From Pseudomonadota bacterium (GTDB lineage: Bacteria; Pseudomonadota; Gammaproteobacteria; Steroidobacterales; Steroidobacteraceae), in the NCBI GenBank assembly GCA_021850555.1, contig JAJZLX010000354.1, forward strand, positions 1-6,707: 6,707 nt of DNA. The letters run 5' to 3'. The notes beneath the pieces are model-generated. The model was not told where the DNA came from, searched no databases, and worked only from the letters and a program-made list of their open reading frames with translations. The position numbers and the translations under genes were made by a program. Shown piece by piece: positions 1 to 6,006 of the stretch (position 1 is its first letter; each line of letters starts with the position of its first letter).

Positions 1-1170
1 CAACCGAACACCGAGGCGCAGCGCCAGATCGCTCGGCTCGCCCTCCTCGCTGAGCGCGGCCTGCGCCGCCCCGGCGATGCGGGTGTAGTCCACCTCCCCG
101 GCGGCGGCAAAGCCGATCTCGAGCTCGGCGGCGGCGATGCGCAGCAGCCGCGACAGCGCCGCGAGCGCTGCCTCATCGTCGGCGGCAAGCCGCGGCGGCG
201 GCAGCGCCGCGACCTCGAGCAACCGGGCCTGTATGCCAGGCAGCGCCGCGAGCTGCCCGATGCACTCGAGCAGGGCCACCTTGGCGGCCCGATCGGCGAA
301 TTCCACACCCAGGCGGCGATCGATCGAGCGGCGCCACTGTCCCTGGCGCGTGCAGCACAGCGCCGCGAGGCGCTGCCAAGCCGGCAGTGACGCCGGATCT
401 GACCCGAGCACCCCGACGGTGGGCAGGGCCTCGAGCGCGGCCCGCAGCCGCGCATCGAGCCCGGCGCACGCAGCCGCGAGCCGCTCCCCGACAATGCGGC
501 CGAGGCTCTCCTCGACCCGCGCGCTCAACCCCTCCGGAGCAGACCTCAGCACGTGCGGCAGCCAGTGGGCCCGCTCCCTGAGCATCTCGCCAAGCAGCCG
601 CTCGACGTTGCCCCAGCGGTTATCCAGACGCTCAAACCACAGCCCCACGTCGGCCGCGAGTTCAGGGTCCTGCTCGGCGCGGACCAGTGTCTCACGCGCC
701 GCACGCCGATAGAGCGCTTCGGGACGCTCCCCGAGCGTGAGTGGGCCGCCGCAGCGCGCGGCCAGCGGCAGCCGGTTCGCCAGACTCAGGTTGAACGCAT
801 CGATGGTTTGGATGCGCAAGCGCGCCGGATCCTCGCGCAGGCGCCACCCACGCGCCTCGGAGCGCGCGAGCGCACGCGCGGCGAGCGCGCCGAGCCGCCG
901 CCCGAGCGCCCCCTCGCCCAGCTCTGCGGCAAGGGCCTGCAGCACCCGCTCGCGCATCTCGGCCGCCGCGCGCCGTGTGAAGGTGATCGCCAGGATCTCC
1001 TCCGGCTCATCGACCTCGGCCAGCAGCCGCAGCATCCGCTCGGTCAGTACCGCAGTCTTGCCGGAACCGGCCGGGGCCTGCAGGATGATCGATTCGCGCG
1101 GGTCGCTCGCCCGCTCGCGCGCCGCCGCGTCCGGCGCCGGCTCCTGCGCGAGCGCGCGCACCCCGCTCAC
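1..1170 (-). CDS. UvrD/AddA-like superfamily 1 DNA helicase, N-terminal part (runs off left edge)
   Basis: This is an open frame of 390 codons read leftwards from a GTG at 1170 to the window edge with no stop. It should be the ATP-driven motor of a helicase-nuclease that unwinds and resects DNA double-strand ends. What is seen: Walker A APAGSGKT at about residues 32-39, motif Ia ILAITFTRRAAAEMRERV at 59-76, and an RIQTIDAFN motif at 119-127. A family-typical ALYRRAARETL / LDNRWGNVERLL stretch lies around residues 170-220. The frame ends in GEVDYTRIAGAAQAALSEEG at about 358-377, which in this family normally lies just before the Walker B (DEFQDT) motif. Motifs II to VI and any C-terminal nuclease domain are therefore outside the window; relatives are usually over 1,000 residues. 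The GTG overlaps the upstream stop as GTGA and has a GGAGGG ribosome site just ahead, so translation is probably coupled to the nuclease gene. RecB-like labelling is possible, but the AddB-like partner favours an AddA-like role. Confidence 0.9.
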   Translation of the reverse strand, partial: MSGVRALAQEPAPDAAARERASDPRESIILQAPAGSGKTAVLTERMLRLLAEVDEPEEILAITFTRRAAAEMRERVLQALAAELGEGALGRRLGALAARALARSEARGWRLREDPARLRIQTIDAFNLSLANRLPLAARCGGPLTLGERPEALYRRAARETLVRAEQDPELAADVGLWFERLDNRWGNVERLLGEMLRERAHWLPHVLRSAPEGLSARVEESLGRIVGERLAAACAGLDARLRAALEALPTVGVLGSDPASLPAWQRLAALCCTRQGQWRRSIDRRLGVEFADRAAKVALLECIGQLAALPGIQARLLEVAALPPPRLAADDEAALAALSRLLRIAAAELEIGFAAAGEVDYTRIAGAAQAALSEEGEPSDLALRLGVRL

Positions 1171-3812
1171 ATGCCCTCCGGCGCCTCGGGCGCCTGGGGC
1201 TGAAATTCATCCTCGATGCGGCACAGCGCACGCAGATGGCAGTAGTCACAGGCGCCGGGCTTGGGGTCCACTGGCGCCTCACCACGCGCGAATGCGCCCG
1301 CCAGACGCTCGAGCACGGCCCCCCAGGCCTCGACCCGCTCGCCCCACGGATCGCCGCCGCCGGCCGCGCTGCGCACCGCCTGCACCTGGGGGAGCAATCC
1401 GTCGCGCGCGGCAATGCCGTGGAAACCCACTTCGCGCGCCGTCAGGTTGACGGTCGCAAGGGCACGCACCGGCTCACCGAGAGCCGCAAGATACGCGAGC
1501 AGTTGGGGATGCGACGGACGCTCGCCGTACCAGTCGGGGCGCACCGCCCGTCCACTCTTGTAGTCGAGCACCGCGAGGCTCCCATCCCCGAGCGCATCGA
1601 CCCGATCGATACGCACGCGCACGCTGACTTCGCCGAGGACGAGCTCGCAGGCATGCTCGGTGTAACGCACCGTGAACGGCGCGCGCTGCCGCTCCGCCGC
1701 GCACAGCACCGCGATCAACCGGGCCGCGCGCCGGCACTCACGCTGCACCGCCGGCACCGTAGGGGGCGCGCGCTCCACCCCGATCAGCTCGGCCGCGGCG
1801 CGCTCGACGCACGTGCCGATGAGCGCCTCGAGCGCCGCCGGCGCAAGCGCGCACAACGCCCCCGAATCCCCCAGTGCTTCCCACAGATGCTGCAGCGCGG
1901 CATGCAGCAGCCGGCCCCGCAGATCCGCGGCGATGCCGGGCTCGACCACCGCGGATCGCTCGCAGCCGAGGCGCAGCTCCGCATAGGCGCGGAACGGACA
2001 GTCATTCTGCAGCTCGAGACTGCGTGTTCCTGCCGGCAGCGGCGCCCCGCGCGCCCAGGCCACCCCCACATCCCGCCACGGCTCGAGCCGATCCTCCCGG
2101 TGCACGCGCTCAGGCAGCCACGGCAGCACGGTCGCTTGCGGCGCCTCATCGCCGAGCCAGGGGGCGAGCAACGGACTCGGCAGCAATCGCACGTCCTCGG
2201 CGCGCAGCGGCAGCGAGAGCACCAGGTGATCGGTCGCGGCCCGCCAGGCCCCCAGCAACCCTCGCGCTTCGCGCAAGCGTGCCGCGCTCGAGGCACCGCC
2301 GTGGCCCGCGGCGAGCTGCGCCGCAAGCGGTAGGAACGGATCGGGCGTGGGGGGTTTCGGGAGCGTCTCGGCATGCAGTCCCGCCACCCAGATGCCCTCG
2401 TAGCGAGCCACCGGGTCGGCCAGCTGCCCCGTGACGGTGACTGCGGGATCCTCATCCGCCGGGCGATACGCGGTTCGGACAGCCAGCTCACGCAGCCGCT
2501 CCAGCGCCGCCACGCCGCTCAGCGCGCCCGCGGCAGCGGATAATTGGCCGAACTCATCGAGCAGCTCGCGCAGCCGCACCGCCGTCTGCTGGCTCGGACT
2601 GTCCAACCCCGGCGGGCCCGGCCAGCCGAGCCCCTCGAGCGCGGCATGAAAGCGCTCGGACCACTGGCGCGCCGTGCCGTTCGGCTCGAGCAGCGGCTCG
2701 CCGGCCCGCTCGAGCCGCGCTCGCAGCGCCGCCGCCGCCGGCCCCGGCGCGGCCGCGAGCGCTCGAGCGAACTCGCCGCGCTCGAGCTGCGGCGCAGCGC
2801 GCTCACGCAGCCATAGATCGAGGCGGGCTCGATCGGCCGGCGATTCCCGCAAAACGGTGCTGCGCAGCCACTCCAGCAGGCTCTCGAGCGACACGCCGGC
2901 CCCCGTCAACAACCGCAACCCGAACAGCGCCTGGCTCACGGCCGGATGGTCGGCGAGCGATGCGCCGCCTTCGATGCCGACGGCCGCCCCCGGCGCTGCC
3001 GTATATGCGCCGCCGGGGTCGAGGGACTGGCGGATCAAGGCGGCCAGGCGCTCGCGCCGGCCCATCGAGCCGGGCAGCACCACCAGCAGCCGGCCCGCCG
3101 GCGCGCGCTCGAGCCGCTCGCGGCACCACTGCGCGATGCGATCCAACTCTTCCGTCTCGTCCGCCGCGCGCACCACCGCCACCGGGGGCGGCGCGGCCGG
3201 CGGCGCAATGATTTCCGTCGGCCAGCCGAGCGCACGCCGCTCGTCGATCAGGGTCCGCAAGCGCGGCGTCGGCTCCAACATGCCGCAAAATGCCACCGGC
3301 CGCTGATCGCCGAGCGCTACGCCCCGGCCGAGCAACGCATCCCGCGAGGCGGCGCCGATCGCGCCGCAGCGTACGCCCACCGCGCGATGAACCGCTTGCA
3401 ACAGCGCCGTCTCGGTGTGCGGCGCGGCGTGCAGTCCCGCCACATCGATCCCCAGCTCGGCGGCAAGCCGGCTCGCCCCGAGCAATCCGTCCGCGAGCGC
3501 GCCCGGGTTGACCAGCTCGAGTCCAGCGTGCTCCTGCGCGGCGCCCTCACGCCACAGCAGCCACTCTTCGGCGTCCGTCAGCAGACGGGGATGGCGCGCA
3601 CCGGGATGGTCCTGTTGCGCGCGCCGCTCGATGCCGCGCGTCAGCCACCCGGCCAGCGGCAGGACATCCGGGCTCAGCCACACTCGACGTCCGCGACCGA
3701 GCTCGCGCGCCGCATACGCCAGGCGCAGCGCGTGCGCCCGCTGGCGGGTCGGTGTCACGATCGTGCCGCCCGCCTCAATTACCGAATCGATATAAGCAGG
3801 AATCCTATTCAA
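1167..3812 (-). CDS. AddB-like double-strand-break repair protein, PD-(D/E)XK nuclease with Fe-S cysteines (TIGR03623-like)
   Basis: Predicted 881-residue nuclease/scaffold partner of the helicase encoded downstream. The front half resembles AddB-type inactivated helicases: GGTIVTPTRQRAHALRL (15-31) sits where a Walker A would be but has no GKT. Family blocks follow: FCGMLEPTP (175-183), DETEELDRIAQWC (218-230), LLVVLPGSMGRRERL (242-256) and IWVAGLHAETLPKPPTPDPF (474-493). The C-terminal RecB-type nuclease shows H637 in GRLLHAALQHLW, RIDRVD (734-739), LDYKSG with D750 and K752, and Q770xxxY774. Four cysteines, C605 in NDCPFRAY and C855, C858, C864 in CDYCHLRALC, match the CX2CX5C-plus-distant-Cys arrangement of AddB 4Fe-4S nuclease domains. 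The length fits the roughly 900-residue family called 'probable DNA repair protein'. The start is TTG; an in-frame TAA 9 codon-bases upstream region (four codons before it) leaves no upstream ATG, and the next candidate, GTG at codon 19, would cut into the conserved first block. Family assignment is from recall of motifs, not a search. Confidence 0.9.
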   Translation of the reverse strand: MNRIPAYIDSVIEAGGTIVTPTRQRAHALRLAYAARELGRGRRVWLSPDVLPLAGWLTRGIERRAQQDHPGARHPRLLTDAEEWLLWREGAAQEHAGLELVNPGALADGLLGASRLAAELGIDVAGLHAAPHTETALLQAVHRAVGVRCGAIGAASRDALLGRGVALGDQRPVAFCGMLEPTPRLRTLIDERRALGWPTEIIAPPAAPPPVAVVRAADETEELDRIAQWCRERLERAPAGRLLVVLPGSMGRRERLAALIRQSLDPGGAYTAAPGAAVGIEGGASLADHPAVSQALFGLRLLTGAGVSLESLLEWLRSTVLRESPADRARLDLWLRERAAPQLERGEFARALAAAPGPAAAALRARLERAGEPLLEPNGTARQWSERFHAALEGLGWPGPPGLDSPSQQTAVRLRELLDEFGQLSAAAGALSGVAALERLRELAVRTAYRPADEDPAVTVTGQLADPVARYEGIWVAGLHAETLPKPPTPDPFLPLAAQLAAGHGGASSAARLREARGLLGAWRAATDHLVLSLPLRAEDVRLLPSPLLAPWLGDEAPQATVLPWLPERVHREDRLEPWRDVGVAWARGAPLPAGTRSLELQNDCPFRAYAELRLGCERSAVVEPGIAADLRGRLLHAALQHLWEALGDSGALCALAPAALEALIGTCVERAAAELIGVERAPPTVPAVQRECRRAARLIAVLCAAERQRAPFTVRYTEHACELVLGEVSVRVRIDRVDALGDGSLAVLDYKSGRAVRPDWYGERPSHPQLLAYLAALGEPVRALATVNLTAREVGFHGIAARDGLLPQVQAVRSAAGGGDPWGERVEAWGAVLERLAGAFARGEAPVDPKPGACDYCHLRALCRIEDEFQPQAPEAPEGM
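1174..1179 (-). promoter_or_regulatory. Ribosome binding site for the helicase gene
   Basis: On the minus strand GGAGGG lies inside the last codons of the nuclease gene, with GGAG 5 bases ahead of the GTG at 1170. A second in-frame GTG three codons further on (1159-1161) is less well spaced, so this site decides the GTG at 1170 as the start. It supports coupled translation of the two overlapping genes. Confidence 0.6.
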
Positions 3813-3867
3813 AACAGTTTGTTATAAAACGTTTAGAGAATTTACTCTAACTTAGACCCCCCGCGCG
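3813..3867 (-). promoter_or_regulatory. AT-rich intergenic gap with candidate promoter for the nuclease-helicase operon
   Basis: This 55-base gap between the stop of alaA and the TTG start of the nuclease gene is strikingly AT-rich beside its neighbours. On the minus strand a TATAAC hexamer (3821-3826) resembles a sigma-70 -10 box. The best -35 placement is TTAGAG (3845-3850), 18 bases upstream, which is a weak match. Transcription would then begin about 3814, nearly at the TTG, leaving little or no leader and no visible ribosome site. No GC-rich hairpin with a T run follows alaA, so readthrough from alaA is also possible. The promoter is inference; only the composition and the -10-like hexamer are seen. 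Confidence 0.4.
3833..3850. repeat. 18-bp inverted repeat, possible operator
   Basis: TTAGAG and CTCTAA form perfect 6-bp arms around a 6-base AT spacer. A further TTAGA follows at 3852-3856, making with the right arm a second dyad, TCTAA-C-TTAGA (3846-3856). The repeats overlap the proposed -35 region of the repair genes, so a repressor or activator site is plausible. It lacks the GC stem and T run of a terminator. It does not match the LexA consensus of E. coli (CTG-N10-CAG) or any operator I recognise. Confidence 0.4.
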
Positions 3868-5139
3868 TCAGGCCAGCCGTTTCGGGACGGGCACGACGTT
3901 GTTCACCGCGGGCGGCATGCCGGCGTAGGCACCCAGCAGATCATCAATCCGCGCAAAGACCTCCTGCAGCGTCGCGCTGTCCGGCAAGCTCGTGATCCGA
4001 AAATGATTACGGTACGGCACGTTGAAGCTGACGCCCGGAGCCACCAGCACATGCTTCTGCTCGAGCAGATCGAGCGCGAAGCGCTGATCATCGAATGCCG
4101 GCAGCTCGGCCGTATCGACGCCGATGAACGCGTACATCGCACCCTGCGGCGCCTCCTTGAGGCGCAGGAAGCGGCTGTGACTCACCGCGCCGTGAATGGT
4201 TCGGCGCGATTCGTACAGGCGCCCGCCGGGGCTGACCAGATCCCGGATACTCTGATAGCCGCCGAGTGCGGTCTGCACGGCCCACTGGGCGAGCACGTTG
4301 CTGCACAGGCGCAGCGAACTCAGCAAATCGATCGCCGCCAGATACTCCGCCGCCGCGCGGGTCTGTCCCGAGAACACCGCCCAGCCCACGCGGTAGCCGC
4401 AGGCGCGATAGACCTTGGACAACCCTGACAGCGTCGCGCACAGCGTCTCGTGCACCAGCGTGGCCATCGGGATGAATTCCGCCCCGTCGTAGACCATCTG
4501 GTCGTAGATCTCGTCGCTGAAGACCACCAGACCCGATCGCTCCGCGAGGCGCGCGAGCGTCTCGAGCACCGCGCGCGGGTACACAGCGCCGGTCGGATTG
4601 TTGGGATTGATGATCACCAGCGCGCGGGTCCGCGGCGTGATCAGCCGCGCGATCTGCTCCGGATCGGGCACGAAACCGCTCTCCGGGCGACAGGGATAGT
4701 GCACGGCGCGCCCGCCGTTGAGCGTCACCGCGGCACTCCACAGCGGATAATCGGGGCTCGGCACCAGGACTTCGTCACCGTCGTCGAGCAGCGCACGCAG
4801 CACCAGATTGATCAACTCGCTCACGCCGTTGCCGATGAAGACCTCTTCGGCCGTGACACCCGTCACCCCGCGCGCCTGCTGCTGCATCACCACCGCTTCG
4901 CGAGCCGGGAAGATGCCCTTCTGGTGGCAATACCCGTCCGCCTCCGCGAGGTTCTCGATCATCGCCAGGCGCATCGTCTCGGGCGTGCGCAGGCCGAAGG
5001 CCCCGGGATTGCCGATGTTGAGTGAGATGATCTCGTAGCCCTGACGCTCGAGCTCGTGGGCGCGGTGCGCGAGCCGCCCGCGGATCTCGTAGCGGACGTG
5101 GCGCAGACTCTCGCTCGGTCGAATGGCAGACTCGCTCAT
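3868..5139 (-). CDS. alaA: Glutamate-pyruvate aminotransferase AlaA (class I/II PLP aminotransferase)
   Basis: Cytosolic pyridoxal-phosphate enzyme expected to interconvert pyruvate + glutamate and alanine + 2-oxoglutarate, a main route of alanine synthesis. The 423-residue product aligns block by block with remembered E. coli AlaA (about 405 residues): LNIGNPGAFG (40-49), IGNGVSELI (102-110), PSPDYPLW with Y131, IINPNNPTGAVY with N181, FSDEIYD with D209 and Y212, SGLSKVYR with the Schiff-base lysine K242, CGYRVGW, a PGGRLYE block (304-310), and NHFRITSLP with the carboxylate-binding R381. About 17 residues (AGMPPAVNN... to the end) extend beyond the usual C-terminus. The ATG at 5139 gives an N-terminus like that of E. 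coli AlaA; an in-frame TGA lies just upstream, so the start can only be here or later. No clear ribosome site precedes it. It is divergent from etfB. AlaC or another alanine/aspartate aminotransferase is the main alternative, but the NIGNP and PGGRLYE blocks favour AlaA. Confidence 0.93.
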   Translation of the reverse strand: MSESAIRPSESLRHVRYEIRGRLAHRAHELERQGYEIISLNIGNPGAFGLRTPETMRLAMIENLAEADGYCHQKGIFPAREAVVMQQQARGVTGVTAEEVFIGNGVSELINLVLRALLDDGDEVLVPSPDYPLWSAAVTLNGGRAVHYPCRPESGFVPDPEQIARLITPRTRALVIINPNNPTGAVYPRAVLETLARLAERSGLVVFSDEIYDQMVYDGAEFIPMATLVHETLCATLSGLSKVYRACGYRVGWAVFSGQTRAAAEYLAAIDLLSSLRLCSNVLAQWAVQTALGGYQSIRDLVSPGGRLYESRRTIHGAVSHSRFLRLKEAPQGAMYAFIGVDTAELPAFDDQRFALDLLEQKHVLVAPGVSFNVPYRNHFRITSLPDSATLQEVFARIDDLLGAYAGMPPAVNNVVPVPKRLA

Positions 5140-5150
5140 CGCGCAAGCAT

Positions 5151-5162
5151 ATCATCGATGAT
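5151..5162. repeat. Perfect 12-bp palindrome ATCATCGATGAT
   Basis: ATCATCGATGAT reads the same on both strands and sits directly upstream of the alaA start, partly overlapping the alaA-side -10-like hexamer. A dimeric regulator could bind it, but no known operator was recognised and a 12-bp palindrome alone is weak evidence. Confidence 0.35.
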
Positions 5163-5210
5163 TCCCCGCATGCCGCGCCCCCGCGCACCCGTCAGCCCGG
5201 TGCGAACCTC

Positions 5211-5219
5211 TGCTATATT
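5211..5219 (+). promoter_or_regulatory. Extended -10 promoter for etfB-etfA
   Basis: TGCTATATT is a TGn plus TATATT hexamer, one mismatch from the sigma-70 extended -10 consensus TGnTATAAT. The -35 position 17 bases upstream (5191-5196, GTCAGC) is poor, as is common for extended -10 promoters. Transcription would start near 5226, giving a leader of roughly 20 bases containing the AGGA ribosome site. No experimental evidence is available. Confidence 0.5.
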
Positions 5220-5247
5220 GACCGCAGTCTCTGCAGGATGTGGCTGG

Positions 5248-6006
5248 ATGATGAAACGCATCGTAGTGGGTATCAAGCGCGTTGTGGACTACAACGTGCG
5301 CATTCGCGTCAAGCCCGACGGTTCCGGCGTGGTGCTCGACGGGGTCAAAATGAGCGTCAACCCCTTCGACGAGATCGCGCTCGAGGAAGCGATCAGGATC
5401 AAGGAGCGCGGACTCGCCGAGGAGGTCGTGGTCGCGAGCGTCGGGCCGGCCGACTGCCAGGCCCAGTTGCGGACCTGCCTCGCCATGGGCGCCGACCGGG
5501 CGTTGCACGTGCACAGCGACACCCCCACCGAGCCGCTCACGACCGCGCGCATCCTGCTCAAGCTCATCGAGCGCGAGCAACCCTTTCTGGTGCTGCTCGG
5601 CAAGCAGGCGATCGACGACGACAACGGACAGACCGGTCAGATGCTCGCGGCACTGTGGCAGCGGCCGCAGGCGACGTTCGCCTCCAAGATCGCCCTCGCC
5701 GACGGCAAAGCGCAGGTGACGCGCGAGGTCGACGCCGGCCTCGAGACGCTCGAGGTGGACCTGCCGGCCGTCGTCACCGCCGATCTGCGCCTGAACGAGC
5801 CACGCTACGTGAAGTTACCGGAAATCATGAAGGCAAAGAAAAAGCCGCTCGAGACACTCTCGGCCGAATCCCTCGGCATCACGCCGCGGGTGCACCTGAG
5901 GGCTGTACGCGTCCTCGCGCCACCGCAGCGCCAAAAGGGCATGCGCGTCGAAAACGCCGCCGAGCTGGTCGCGGCACTGAAGGAAAAAGGACTGTTGGCA
6001 TCATGA
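5248..6006 (+). CDS. etfB: Electron transfer flavoprotein beta subunit
   Basis: Beta subunit of the cytoplasmic ETF heterodimer. With EtfA it accepts electrons from acyl-CoA and related dehydrogenases on FAD and passes them to ETF:ubiquinone oxidoreductase; in this family the beta subunit binds AMP. The 252-residue product carries the family blocks KRVVDYNVRIRVKPDG (10-25), MSVNPFDEIALEEA (35-48), GADRALHV (81-88), LLGKQAIDDDNGQTGQML (116-133), QATFASKI (141-148), and the ETF-beta signature VTREVDAGLETLEVDLPAVV (157-176). DLRLNEPRYVKLPEIMKAKK (179-198) matches the recognition-loop region that docks dehydrogenases. The product starts with two methionines. The first (5248) has AGGA 9 bases upstream; the second (5251) gives the more usual MKRIVV start and cannot be excluded. 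Extending the frame left to 5056 would run antisense through alaA and adds non-family sequence. The stop overlaps etfA as ATGA. Confidence 0.95.
   Translation: MMKRIVVGIKRVVDYNVRIRVKPDGSGVVLDGVKMSVNPFDEIALEEAIRIKERGLAEEVVVASVGPADCQAQLRTCLAMGADRALHVHSDTPTEPLTTARILLKLIEREQPFLVLLGKQAIDDDNGQTGQMLAALWQRPQATFASKIALADGKAQVTREVDAGLETLEVDLPAVVTADLRLNEPRYVKLPEIMKAKKKPLETLSAESLGITPRVHLRAVRVLAPPQRQKGMRVENAAELVAALKEKGLLAS

Larger units (their letters stand above)
5140..5247. promoter_or_regulatory. Divergent control region between alaA and etfB
   Basis: These 108 bases separate two divergent genes and must hold both 5' control regions. Seen here are a 12-bp perfect palindrome (5151-5162), an extended -10 box facing etfB (5211-5219), and a weaker -10-like TATGCT facing alaA (minus strand, 5146-5151) preceded by TG. 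The last would start transcription at about the alaA ATG itself. An AGGA ribosome site for etfB lies at 5235-5238. No hairpin terminator or riboswitch-like structure was recognised. Confidence 0.55.

Noticed and set aside
137..1450. Several overlapping plus-strand open frames opposite the helicase and nuclease genes (137-712, 553-1203, 737-1450)
   Set aside because: All lie antisense to the helicase frame that carries Walker A and motif Ia; their Ser/Arg/Ala-rich products show no family features.
1236..2333. Plus-strand open frame of 365 codons opposite the nuclease gene
   Set aside because: It is antisense to a gene with clear family motifs, and its translation is Arg/Ala/His-rich with no recognisable domain, as is usual for shadow frames in GC-rich DNA.
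2946..3827. Plus-strand open frame of 293 codons opposite the nuclease gene start
   Set aside because: Low-complexity Arg/Ala-rich product antisense to conserved coding sequence; it ends only when it reaches the AT-rich gap.
3833..3850. LexA (SOS) operator in front of the repair genes
   Set aside because: The dyad TTAGAG-N6-CTCTAA does not contain the CTG...CAG spacing of proteobacterial LexA boxes, so SOS control cannot be claimed from it.
3813..3867. Inverted repeat as an intrinsic terminator for alaA
   Set aside because: The stem is only 6 bp and AT-rich, with no T run following on the minus strand.
4088..4741. Minus-strand open frame of 217 codons within alaA in another frame
   Set aside because: It overlaps the PLP-binding core of alaA in an alternative frame, and its Arg/Gly/Ala-rich translation lacks any motif.
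5056..5247. Upstream extension of etfB to an ATG at 5056
   Set aside because: It would overlap the start of alaA antisense, adds sequence absent from ETF beta proteins, and ignores the AGGA site and extended -10 placed for a start at 5248.
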